From Chitinophagaceae bacterium (GTDB taxonomy: Bacteria; Bacteroidota; Bacteroidia; Chitinophagales; Chitinophagaceae), in assembly GCA_020403455.1 (NCBI GenBank), contig JADBXP010000004.1, positions 1 through 64,000 of the forward strand: a stretch of 64,000 bases of DNA, written 5' to 3'. Shown here piece after piece: positions 1 through 9,017 of the stretch; within the stretch, counting starts at the first letter, position 1; every line of letters starts with the position of its first letter. Under the pieces are notes generated by a model. That model made no database searches, was not told where the DNA came from, and worked only from the letters and a program-made list of their open reading frames with translations. Made by a program: the position numbers and the translations under genes.

Positions 1-315
1 ATTGCCGGCCGAAGATTGATTTCCCCATGGCTTATCAGGGGCGACAAGTTTTAAAAAAAAAAGTAATGGCTTCCAATCAAAATCAGGTAAATGATACCAC
101 TTTCCAGACTTTATATCATAGACTGTATCAGAAAAAACTGTAGCTATCGTCAGTTCTTCACCAAGCCGAATCGTGTCCTTCAAAGGAGACACAGTATATG
201 GAATAAGAAAGTCGAAATCTACCTTTTCATCACGGATAGTATTTTTGGAACATTGGCTCCCCCCCAATAAAGTCAATGTCACAAAGCAAAACAGCCCAGT
301 CTTAATAATTCGCAT
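1..315 (-). CDS. Putative lipoprotein, 3' end truncated by the window edge
   Basis: Manual translation of the reverse strand from ATG at 315: MRIIKTGLFCFVTLTLLGGSQCSKNTIRDEKVDFDFLIPYTVSPLKDTIRLGEELTIATVFSD..., open to position 1 (105 codons, no stop). Lipobox-like LLGGSQC. Not in the ORF track because it runs off the edge. Confidence 0.6.
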   Translation of the reverse strand, partial: MRIIKTGLFCFVTLTLLGGSQCSKNTIRDEKVDFDFLIPYTVSPLKDTIRLGEELTIATVFSDTVYDIKSGKWYHLPDFDWKPLLFFLKLVAPDKPWGNQSSAGN

Positions 316-337
316 AAGTCTTATTATCATTTATTTG

Positions 338-2461
338 TTAATTTCCATAACCAAATTCTCTTGCTAAATTCTCAATCTGCAAAGGTTGAACATTAACAGG
401 TCTTTTGCTAATTAATCTTAACCGGAAATCTCCGGCTGTATTATTCGGAAATTGTAAGCATTTAAAAATACTATTAATGCTGTAACCAGAAAAATTATCA
501 TTAAGATGGAAATTATCAAGCTCTATATCATCATTCAAATCTTGTAAAAGACCTGCAGGTATCCAACCTCGATAAAAGTTATCATCTCGACCTCTTCCTT
601 CCAAAAAAAGAGCATCATCAAGATCAAACTGGTGACGATCAAGGCGACGAATAGCTCTTCCTGCTAATTGTCTTGCTTCTGGACTACTCGCATATGTGCC
701 TTGTAAATATTTACGCTCAAATGCTCTGTCACCAGCAAAAAATCCCCATGCCTCGATTATTCCGGTTCTTTCCGCACCATCCCTGTCCCGCTCACCATAA
801 CCACCGTTTTTTAAAACATATCTTATATTAGATAAATAATAATCTGTTCCTTCTCTGCCATTTTGCAATACTAACCCCCAGTAGTGTGAAGCATGACTGA
901 ACTCGTGCATGAAAGTATTATAAAAATTTTCTGAGGTCAAAGCCCAAGTTTTGTTATTACCAAAAAGACTATATCTTAATGTAATATCAGGTTTATTAGA
1001 TTCGATGATACGCTTGTGTACTGCAAAATATGGGGCTGAAGCTAGTAAAAGTAAATCAGCAACAGCACTAAAAGTTGCTAATGAATGAGCTAAGAAGGTC
1101 CGTGACCCATAATCAGCAGAACTGAAAACATAATTTAACATTGGTGCAGAAGCCCATTGATCTATGCTTAAACCCCCATTACTAAGCCATACTTTCAAAT
1201 GTGGGGGAGTTATAATTCCGTTTTCTCGATTAAATTCATCTGTATCCCAATAAGCATTCATCGTGGTAGCTCCTGTCCATGACCTGGTAGATAGCGATCT
1301 TTCATCCCTATCCATTATAAATGTATGCGTAATATTATTTATGTTATCTTTTGACCATGATCCTAAATTTTGCCTGATTGGAAAAACATATTGCCATGGC
1401 AGTAAAAGTCCTAAATATATTCCTCTGGTAGTAATGCGACTATTCTTAAATTTTACAATCACCGTAGCCTTGTTACGAAACTGTTTTGTCATTTGAAATC
1501 TTCCATTCCGATCAGTCTGCTTTATCTCGAGTTTTAAAAATCTTCGAGCTTTTACAGTTACGCCTTTTACCGGCTCGTCTATAGGCATTTCTGTGTTTCT
1601 AACCAATAACCTACCCGAGGGAACCCCAGGTATAGTATTTACATTACCACCACTGCCGCCGCCGCCACCGCTACCTCCCCCTCCCGGATCATACCAACGA
1701 ATACTTATTAAATCCCGACCACCTGCCAACTCCATTGCAGTATTATATACCTCGGTTGGATTAAACTGATTGTGAAGTAAATAATCTGTCGCCTCAATTA
1801 CGGGATCTCCGTTGCGCAAAACATAATCTTCAATGGTATTCAAAGATGTCAAATTATTTACTTGTCGACTTTGAAGCGACTCAGTATTTGCAGCATTCCC
1901 ATTACTCCCAGACCAGTAATCAGGTAGCTGATATTCCCCGGGTGTCTCATTGAATAAAAAAATCTCGTCGAGAATCACAAATGGGATATTTGAGGGAAGA
2001 GGATAATCATAAGGAACCAGTGTATATTGATATGTTATTTGGTCATCCGGAATGGACGGGTCCTGATAAAATTCACCTTCTTGAATTATCTCAGACATCA
2101 ATGGCACATCGAATAATTCCAATCCGGCATCTAAAAGTTGACTTAACTGCTCCACATCTGCAGGAGCAAACCTTACATATTTATGTGAAGGTGTTATGTC
2201 TTCAAACGATCGCATGATCTGGTTATCTGACATAGTCGCAACCCCTGATTCCTTTTTTTTATTCCGCAATTTTTCTAACGCCTTTTTTACAGTTGCAAAA
2301 GAAAAAGCGTTAGCTGTTTCGCTACCAATGACAGTTTCAGGAACATACGTTTTTTGAATTGGCTGAAAATCAGAATTCTTCTTACATCCCGAAATTATGG
2401 CAACAAAAAAGATTAGATAGATAAAAAAAAGTTGTGACTTTTTAAAAATGAGTTGTATCAT
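338..2461 (-). CDS. Large lipoprotein with HEFSH zincin-like motif and Gly-rich linker (putative metalloprotease)
   Basis: ORF 338..2497; likely start at internal Met 2461 (MIQLIFKKSQLFFIYLIFFVAIISGCKK lipoprotein signal). HExxH motif NTFMHEFSHASHYWG at 893-907; GGGGSGGGGGSGG linker. Confidence 0.7.
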   Translation of the reverse strand: MIQLIFKKSQLFFIYLIFFVAIISGCKKNSDFQPIQKTYVPETVIGSETANAFSFATVKKALEKLRNKKKESGVATMSDNQIMRSFEDITPSHKYVRFAPADVEQLSQLLDAGLELFDVPLMSEIIQEGEFYQDPSIPDDQITYQYTLVPYDYPLPSNIPFVILDEIFLFNETPGEYQLPDYWSGSNGNAANTESLQSRQVNNLTSLNTIEDYVLRNGDPVIEATDYLLHNQFNPTEVYNTAMELAGGRDLISIRWYDPGGGGSGGGGGSGGNVNTIPGVPSGRLLVRNTEMPIDEPVKGVTVKARRFLKLEIKQTDRNGRFQMTKQFRNKATVIVKFKNSRITTRGIYLGLLLPWQYVFPIRQNLGSWSKDNINNITHTFIMDRDERSLSTRSWTGATTMNAYWDTDEFNRENGIITPPHLKVWLSNGGLSIDQWASAPMLNYVFSSADYGSRTFLAHSLATFSAVADLLLLASAPYFAVHKRIIESNKPDITLRYSLFGNNKTWALTSENFYNTFMHEFSHASHYWGLVLQNGREGTDYYLSNIRYVLKNGGYGERDRDGAERTGIIEAWGFFAGDRAFERKYLQGTYASSPEARQLAGRAIRRLDRHQFDLDDALFLEGRGRDDNFYRGWIPAGLLQDLNDDIELDNFHLNDNFSGYSINSIFKCLQFPNNTAGDFRLRLISKRPVNVQPLQIENLAREFGYGN

Positions 2462-2529
2462 ATGTAATATTTTGATTAGAAAATTTCTTCTAGCCAAAAT
2501 AAAAACTTGTCCTTTTTTAATCCAACAAG

Positions 2530-2760
2530 CTATAACTTGTTTTTTTGCGCCTCTTCCTCCTCATCAAGGTCAATTAAATACGTAAGAGAAACATTCATAG
2601 CCCTTGCAAGCTTAAACAAAGTCTCAATAGTTGATTTGTGCGCATTCCGCTCTATTTGCCCGTACGCTGAAGGACTAATATCCAGCCGATACGCAACCTC
2701 AGACTGACGCAGACCGGCTGCCTCCCTGATTTTTCTTATTCGTGTTGACAAATGATACAT
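2530..2760 (-). CDS. XRE-family helix-turn-helix transcriptional regulator
   Basis: 76 aa: IRKIREAAGLRQSEVAYRLDISPSAYGQIERNAHKSTIETLFKLARAMNVSLTYLI is a typical HTH_3/XRE domain. Confidence 0.9.
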   Translation of the reverse strand: MYHLSTRIRKIREAAGLRQSEVAYRLDISPSAYGQIERNAHKSTIETLFKLARAMNVSLTYLIDLDEEEEAQKNKL

Positions 2761-2801
2761 TATTTCATTGGTTTAATCTATCAAAAGGTATCGAACCAAC
2801 C

Positions 2802-3180
2802 AACTTCCTTTTCTCATCCGCGGCCACACACTTATATCTAATTATGGAGTAAAGACCCTAATGCGCAATCAACTATGTGCACCATAATTTCTTCTGTAAA
2901 TTGATATATAAATTCAAACAAAAATCATTTTTCCGCCAATTAAGAAAAATAATTACGGAAAACCGTAATTGCCCACCCCGTTTTTTGACTTAAAACATTG
3001 ATTCTCAATAAACGAATTTTTTTAAATTCCCGAGTATCAATAAAAAATCAATGTCTTTTCCGAAATTATGCTGCAAAATATCGCAGACATTTTTTACGAT
3101 TTATTTATTCAAGCACACTTTTCTCGTTCGTATGGTCTTTCGAATGAAATGAGAAGAATATGCGTGTGGATTTCAAACTA
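2802..3180. repeat. Degenerate composite copy of the interspersed repeat family (leader module, dyad, hairpin module)
   Basis: ATCCGCGGCC...GGAGTAAAG...GCGCAATCAA matches 28560-28626; GACTTAAAACATTGATT.TCAATAAA matches 22831-22855 and 28751-28775; TATGGTCTTTCGAATGAAATGAGAAG matches later copies. Confidence 0.7.
2951..2970. promoter_or_regulatory. Perfect dyad AATTACGG-AAAA-CCGTAATT
   Basis: 8-bp perfect inverted repeat with 4-bp spacer, about 190 bp upstream of the XRE gene start; related dyads at 22795-22814 and 28715-28734. Confidence 0.55.
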
Positions 3181-3695
3181 GACAAATTATTTTTTCATTC
3201 GTATATTTTGCTAAAGAATAGTGAAGAGAATGCTGATTAATATCTTGCAAATCACAAAGCCAGATCTCTGGACATTAATTTTTAGCAAAGGAGGAGTAAA
3301 GGTATCTGGTATGTTCCTGCGGAGCAGCGCCGCATGAATAACTTGAGCGTCAACGGAGCAATACTATATGGAGAAAGAATACTGACGAAATGCCCTCGTC
3401 TGTTGTCAGTATTTCTATGCACCAGAAAAAAATTGCACTCATTACCTGAACTTAGTATCCAGTAAAAAAGTTTCAACATATTTTGAAAAAAATGCGGAAA
3501 CTGTAAAATGAAAGAGAAATTTTTATAGAAATCCGTAAATCCTAAACGAAAGAATTTTTTTACCTGATTTTTTTCAAGCAAATCTGTGTTTTATTACCAA
3601 CGTTTTCTCGTACCCCATTTTTTACCCACTTCATTCAATTTAATATAGCCCACACACACCCAAAAAAACAGTATTTTCATTCCTCAAACTTTCGT

Positions 3696-5282
3696 ATGCC
3701 TATCCGTACCTCACTTACTTTACTCCTACTCATTAGCTTCCTGTGCGATTCCTTCGCTCAAAACAATACCGCCGACCTCATCCTGCGCAATGGGCGCATC
3801 ATCGACGGCACCGGTAACAGCTGGTTCAAAAGCAATATCGCCATCAGCAATGGAAAAATCGTCGCCATCGGTCAGCTGAAAGACTGGTCCGCCACCCGCA
3901 CTATCGACGTGCAAAACCAAATCATCGCACCGGGATTTATCGACGTACATACCCACATCGAAGGCGATGAAAAAAGAAACCCGACCGCCGATAACTTCAT
4001 CCTCGATGGCGTAACCACCGTAGTAACCGGCAACTGCGGCCTCTCCAAAACCAATATCGGCAGCTATTTCGCCATGCTCGATAGTCTGCAAACCAGCATC
4101 AATATCGCTTCCCTCATCGGTCACAACGACGTGCGCAAAGCCGCCATGGGCACCGCCAACCGTACCCCCACCGAATCAGAAATGCAACGCATGGAAGAAA
4201 TCGTTGCCAATGCGATGAAAAATGGCGCAGTAGGTTTTTCTACCGGACTCATCTACATACCCGGCACCTATTCCAACACAGAAGAAGTGGTAAGACTGGC
4301 CAAAGTAGCTGCTCGCTTCAACGGTGTCTATGCCAGCCACATCCGCAGCGAAGGCGACAGCGTTGTTCCCGCCATCCGCGAAGCGATCAACATCGGCATC
4401 GAAGCGAATATACCCGTCGAAATTTCTCACTTCAAAGTAAGCGGTCAGCAAAACTGGGGCAGAAGCAAAGAAACGATTCAACTCGTGGAAGAAGCCCGCA
4501 CCGCCGGTCATGACGTGACCATTGACCAATACCCCTATACCGCCAGCAGCACTTCCCTGAGCACCCTGCTGCCAGATTGGGTGCTGGCAGATGGCAATGA
4601 CTCGATCAACGCCCGTCTCAACCGCCCGGAAATAAAGGAACAGGTGATCCAACACATGATTAAAAACCTAAAAAAACGCTCCCTGAAACATTTTAGCTAT
4701 ACAGTCGTTGCTTCCTACAAAGCCGATACCAGCTTCAATGGTCTCAGCATCGAAGCCATCAACCAGCGTTTGGGCAAACCCCATAAAGTTTACGCAGAAT
4801 CCGAAACCATCATTGAAATGATGCTGAAAGGCGGCGCCAGCATGGTGTTCCATGGCATGAGCGAAAAAGATGTATCGAACATCATGAAAGTGCCTTACAA
4901 CATGATCGCCAGCGATGCCGGTATTCGCGTTTTCGGATCGGGCAACCCGCACCCGCGGGGTTATGGCACCAACGCCCGCGTACTGGGTAAATATGTAAGA
5001 GAAAAAAATATCCTCTCCCTGGAAGAAGCCATTCGCAGAATGACCTCCCTGCCCGCCAGAAAATTCAACATCGAAAACCGAGGCATCCTTCGCGAAGGCG
5101 CCATCGCTGATATCGTGGTATTCGATGAAAAAACAGTAGATGACTTATCAACGTTTGAACAACCGCACCAATACAGCATTGGCTTTTCCTATGTTATCGT
5201 GAACGGTCAACTCACGGTTGACCAAGGAAAACATACCGGCACACGTGCCGGGAAAGTGATTCGCTGGGTTGGTGGAAAATAA
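3696..5282 (+). CDS. Secreted N-acyl-D-amino-acid deacylase / D-aminoacylase family amidohydrolase
   Basis: Signal peptide MPIRTSLTLLLLISFLCDSFAQ; ADLILRNGRIIDGTGNSW, PGFIDVHTHIEGD, GFSTGLIYIPGTYSNTEEV are D-aminoacylase hallmarks. Confidence 0.9.
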   Translation: MPIRTSLTLLLLISFLCDSFAQNNTADLILRNGRIIDGTGNSWFKSNIAISNGKIVAIGQLKDWSATRTIDVQNQIIAPGFIDVHTHIEGDEKRNPTADNFILDGVTTVVTGNCGLSKTNIGSYFAMLDSLQTSINIASLIGHNDVRKAAMGTANRTPTESEMQRMEEIVANAMKNGAVGFSTGLIYIPGTYSNTEEVVRLAKVAARFNGVYASHIRSEGDSVVPAIREAINIGIEANIPVEISHFKVSGQQNWGRSKETIQLVEEARTAGHDVTIDQYPYTASSTSLSTLLPDWVLADGNDSINARLNRPEIKEQVIQHMIKNLKKRSLKHFSYTVVASYKADTSFNGLSIEAINQRLGKPHKVYAESETIIEMMLKGGASMVFHGMSEKDVSNIMKVPYNMIASDAGIRVFGSGNPHPRGYGTNARVLGKYVREKNILSLEEAIRRMTSLPARKFNIENRGILREGAIADIVVFDEKTVDDLSTFEQPHQYSIGFSYVIVNGQLTVDQGKHTGTRAGKVIRWVGGK

Positions 5283-5381
5283 ACCCCTGAAATCAGAATA
5301 TTCGATTACCGATTACAACCCATCACTGCTGAATTATAATTACCTTGGACCGCCATAATTTGTGTCGCTGAAAAGAAATGA

Positions 5382-6428
5382 ATGAATAGTCAACCAACTG
5401 CTCCCTGCGCACTCTGCAAAAGTCCTGCCCGGTTAATGGAACAAAATTTTACCGGCTACAAAGTAGACATGCATTTCAGCATCTACCAGTGTTCGAATTG
5501 TCACACTTCTTTTCCACTGCCCCTCGTGAATGCCGATCAGATCTACGATTTCATCTATAAGAATGGAGAACGGGTGCCTGCTTATGACCGTTACTGGGGA
5601 TACTTTAAACAGGTCAAAAATCAGATTAGTCCCTTAGCGTTCCTAGCCGACAGGGAAGAAGCTTATTGGGGAATCCGCGAAGCGCTGCAAGCAATAACAA
5701 AAAAGGTACAACAACCGAACATCTTAGAAGTGGGTTGCGGACTGGGCTATCTGACCTATGCACTAAAAACAGAGGGTTACCAAATACAGGGATTAGACAT
5801 TTCTACAGAAGCCATAGAGAATGCTCGCCGGCATTTTGGCGATTTTTATATCTGCGATAATTTATTCTCATTTGTCAACGATCACCGGGAGACTTATGAT
5901 GTAATCATTCTAACGGAAGTGATTGAACATGTCAATGACCCTCTTTCCTTCCTGCAAACGATTGCTGCCCTCTTAAAGAAAGGCGGGAAAGCCATCGTCA
6001 CCACACCCAATCGAAGTCTGGTGCCAGATGACATTGCCTGGGATACAGAATTGCCTCCTGTACACCAATGGTGGTTCAGTGAGGAATCGATGCAATACAT
6101 GGCGAACCAGCTTCACCTGAAATTAGATTTTGTTTCCTACCAGTCATTTTACAACCTTCATCCCAAAGAATACATCGTTAAGCGCAACAAGAAAAAATCG
6201 TTTCGGATTCCAATTATTGATGAAAACTGGCAGTTCTACAGTCATGCGTTAAGAAACGCACCGACCCTGCCCGAAATGCCGGCCCAACAATTTCCCGCAC
6301 CTGCGGAAACAGTTTCAGCAAAAAACACTTTCAAGAAGATACTACTGCAAGTAAAAGCATTCTTCCTTCCTTCCACCATCGTTTGTGGTGAAAGGGGTAA
6401 TACCTTGTGTGCCGTTTTTGAGAAGTAG
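5382..6428 (+). CDS. Class I SAM-dependent methyltransferase with N-terminal zinc-binding-like Cys pairs
   Basis: ILEVGCGLGYLTYALKTEGYQIQGLDIS; DVIILTEVIEHVNDPLSFL; N-terminal CALCKSP and CSNCHTS. Confidence 0.88.
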   Translation: MNSQPTAPCALCKSPARLMEQNFTGYKVDMHFSIYQCSNCHTSFPLPLVNADQIYDFIYKNGERVPAYDRYWGYFKQVKNQISPLAFLADREEAYWGIREALQAITKKVQQPNILEVGCGLGYLTYALKTEGYQIQGLDISTEAIENARRHFGDFYICDNLFSFVNDHRETYDVIILTEVIEHVNDPLSFLQTIAALLKKGGKAIVTTPNRSLVPDDIAWDTELPPVHQWWFSEESMQYMANQLHLKLDFVSYQSFYNLHPKEYIVKRNKKKSFRIPIIDENWQFYSHALRNAPTLPEMPAQQFPAPAETVSAKNTFKKILLQVKAFFLPSTIVCGERGNTLCAVFEK

Positions 6429-6498
6429 ATTTTGACTGTCCCTTGCACGTTGTTATTGCCCGAAAGTTTACCTTTATCATCGTAGTAAAATTGCACAC

Positions 6499-7575
6499 AT
6501 GAGGATTTACTTCTTACTGTTGTTGTTCCCGTTGCTTGCTGTGGGCCAGTCATCCGATCAAGTAGATGCCTCCATTGCACCCTTCCTCGCCAACAACCAA
6601 TTCAGCGGCGTGGTCACCATTGCCCGGGAAGGAAAAATCATTTATCAGAAAACAACCGGCTACCGCGATTTCGCTTCCCGTACCCCGCTGAAAAAGACAG
6701 ACCTGTTCGAACTGGCTTCCGTTAGCAAACAGTTCACCTCCATGGTGATCATGCTTCTGCAGGAAAAAGGGCAACTGCAATTCGATGACCCCGTTGAGCA
6801 GTACCTGGATATTCCCTATAAAAATATCACCATTCGTCATCTCCTTACGCACACTTCCGGATTACCCGATTACCAGGCCATCATGGACCAACATTGGGAC
6901 AAATCGAAGGTGGCGAACAATGATGATATACTCGCTTATCTCAGGCGCTATGCACCTCCTACCCGATTTGTGGCGGGAAGCAAATATGAATACAGCAATA
7001 CCGGCTATGTGCTGCTGGCGAGTATTGCAGAAAAAGCATCGGGAAGAGATTTTACCGAAATCTGCCGCACTGAAATCTTTCAACCCCTGGGGATGAAAGA
7101 TACTGACCTGCGAACGCCAGCCGAAAGATCAGTGATCCCTCATTTTGCAAAAGGACATATCGCTGACCAAACGGGCACCAACTTCCTTCCTGCTGATTCC
7201 TTCCCTTCTTCCAACTATACCATCTGGTTAGGTCACCGGGAAGGCCCGGGCAGAATCAGCTCTACGACCAACGACTTGCTGAAATGGGATGCTGCCCTGC
7301 GGAACAACCGGCTCATAAAAAAAGAAACGCTGAACGAGGCATATACTCCCATGTTGTTGAACGATGGACAAATTTCTTACTATGGTTTTGGCTGGGACAT
7401 TTTCGATAACCAACCCAACCATACCATCGTTGGTCACAACGGAGACAATCCTGGTTACAAAACGCAGATCATTCGCTCCGTTTTCAACGGAAAGACCCTG
7501 ATCGTTCTTTCCAATAATGCTCCCGACAAATTCGACGAATTGGTCAAGACGCTGCAAAAACTGATTACAGAATAA
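6499..7575 (+). CDS. Secreted serine hydrolase (beta-lactamase/PBP-like, class C fold)
   Basis: Signal peptide; SVSKQFTSM (SxxK), YSNTGY (YxN), HLLTHTSGLPDY. Confidence 0.92.
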   Translation: MRIYFLLLLFPLLAVGQSSDQVDASIAPFLANNQFSGVVTIAREGKIIYQKTTGYRDFASRTPLKKTDLFELASVSKQFTSMVIMLLQEKGQLQFDDPVEQYLDIPYKNITIRHLLTHTSGLPDYQAIMDQHWDKSKVANNDDILAYLRRYAPPTRFVAGSKYEYSNTGYVLLASIAEKASGRDFTEICRTEIFQPLGMKDTDLRTPAERSVIPHFAKGHIADQTGTNFLPADSFPSSNYTIWLGHREGPGRISSTTNDLLKWDAALRNNRLIKKETLNEAYTPMLLNDGQISYYGFGWDIFDNQPNHTIVGHNGDNPGYKTQIIRSVFNGKTLIVLSNNAPDKFDELVKTLQKLITE

Positions 7576-7585
7576 CTTCCTTATC

Positions 7586-8767
7586 ATGAAACGAATTCTT
7601 CCCCTGCTGCTGCTTCCTTTACTGGCGCAAACTCAGTCGGTACAAAAGTTGCATAAAAAAGCTATTGTAGTTGATTCCCACAACGACATCATCACTGCTT
7701 GTATTGAGAAAAATGTGCGCATGGACCAGGACCTGAGGGGGAAGACCCATTCAGACCTGCAACGCATGAAGGAAGGCGGACTGGATGTGCAGATATTTTC
7801 TGTGTGGTGCGATGGAGAAAAACCTGCTCCCTTTCAATTTGCCAATAGGGAAATGGATTTGCTCGATGAAGTGATCAAGAACAATCCCGATAAGATCGCT
7901 CTGACACGCACTACTGCCGAGATGGAGCAGGCGGTAAAAGAAAAAAAGATTGCCGCCCTGTTTGGTGTGGAAGGCGGACACATGATTGAGAACAGTCTGG
8001 AAAAATTAGACCAGATCTTTTCTCGCGGAGCACGGTATATGACGCTTACCTGGAACAATTCGACTGACTGGGCGACTTCTGCCTGGGACGAAACCTATAA
8101 GAAAGACAGTCTGGCGAAAACACACAAAGGGCTCACCGATTTTGGCAGGGAGGTGGTGAAAAGAATGAATCGCCTGGGCATGATGGTAGACCTTTCGCAT
8201 GTTGGAGAACAAACTTTTTGGGATGCCATTGCTACGACGCGTAGTCCGGTCATCGTCTCTCACAGCAATGCCTGGAGTATTTGTCCTGTACCCCGCAATT
8301 TAAAAGATGACCAGATCCTGGCGGTAGGAAAAAATGGTGGTGTGATAGCGTTGAATTTTTATTCCGGTTTTGTGGACAGTACCTATAAGAAGAAGGAAGC
8401 GCTTTTTCAAAAAGCCCACCGCAAGGAAATTGATTCACTGATTGCATCCGGTGTACAGACCGAGTATGCCCTTACACTGATAACAGAAAAATATGCTGCG
8501 GAAGCAAATGAAGCGCGCCCATCATTGGAGCAACTATTGGCACACCTCGATCATATTGTTCGGCTGATTGGCCCCGACTATGTTGGCATTGGTTCCGATT
8601 TTGATGGCATCAGTTCTTCCCCGAAGGGATTGGATGATGTGACCAGTTATCCGCTATTGACGGATGCATTGCTCAAAAGAGGTTTCACCAAAAAACAGAT
8701 CACGAACATATTGGGTGGCAATATCATCCGTGTCTGGAAGGCCAATGAGGCGGGTGCAGGGAAGTGA
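7586..8767 (+). CDS. Membrane dipeptidase (renal dipeptidase family, M19)
   Basis: Signal peptide; VVDSHNDIITACIEKNVRMDQDLRGKTHSDLQRMKEGGLDVQIFSVW; VDLSHVGEQTFWD; GSDFDGI. Confidence 0.93.
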   Translation: MKRILPLLLLPLLAQTQSVQKLHKKAIVVDSHNDIITACIEKNVRMDQDLRGKTHSDLQRMKEGGLDVQIFSVWCDGEKPAPFQFANREMDLLDEVIKNNPDKIALTRTTAEMEQAVKEKKIAALFGVEGGHMIENSLEKLDQIFSRGARYMTLTWNNSTDWATSAWDETYKKDSLAKTHKGLTDFGREVVKRMNRLGMMVDLSHVGEQTFWDAIATTRSPVIVSHSNAWSICPVPRNLKDDQILAVGKNGGVIALNFYSGFVDSTYKKKEALFQKAHRKEIDSLIASGVQTEYALTLITEKYAAEANEARPSLEQLLAHLDHIVRLIGPDYVGIGSDFDGISSSPKGLDDVTSYPLLTDALLKRGFTKKQITNILGGNIIRVWKANEAGAGK

Positions 8768-9017
8768 GATGACGCGAAATAATCTACTTCGGGGTGTTGG
8801 AAGAAGAATAGGAATAAGTCCTATTGATTAATGCTATGTGACTGCAGAAAAAAGCAAACACCTGAATTTTATTGCAGGTAGCCGAGTAAGATGAATTGGC
8901 GGTGATATTGTTTTGACATATCAAGAGAATATTTTCGGCAGCTCTCTTTCGAATCTTAACGCCAGATTCTTTTTCTTTTCTGTAAATTGTTAGCTCAATC
9001 AACGAACGCTCATTTAC

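Noticed and set aside
3282-3581. 99-aa minus-strand ORF in the intergenic region
   Set aside because: Overlaps degenerate repeat-like sequence; no signal peptide or domain supports it.
3726-5179. Antisense ORFs opposite the D-aminoacylase (3726..4124, 4176..4655, 4668..4952, 4961..5179)
   Set aside because: Lie wholly within a strong CDS on the other strand; typical of GC-rich coding sequence shadows.
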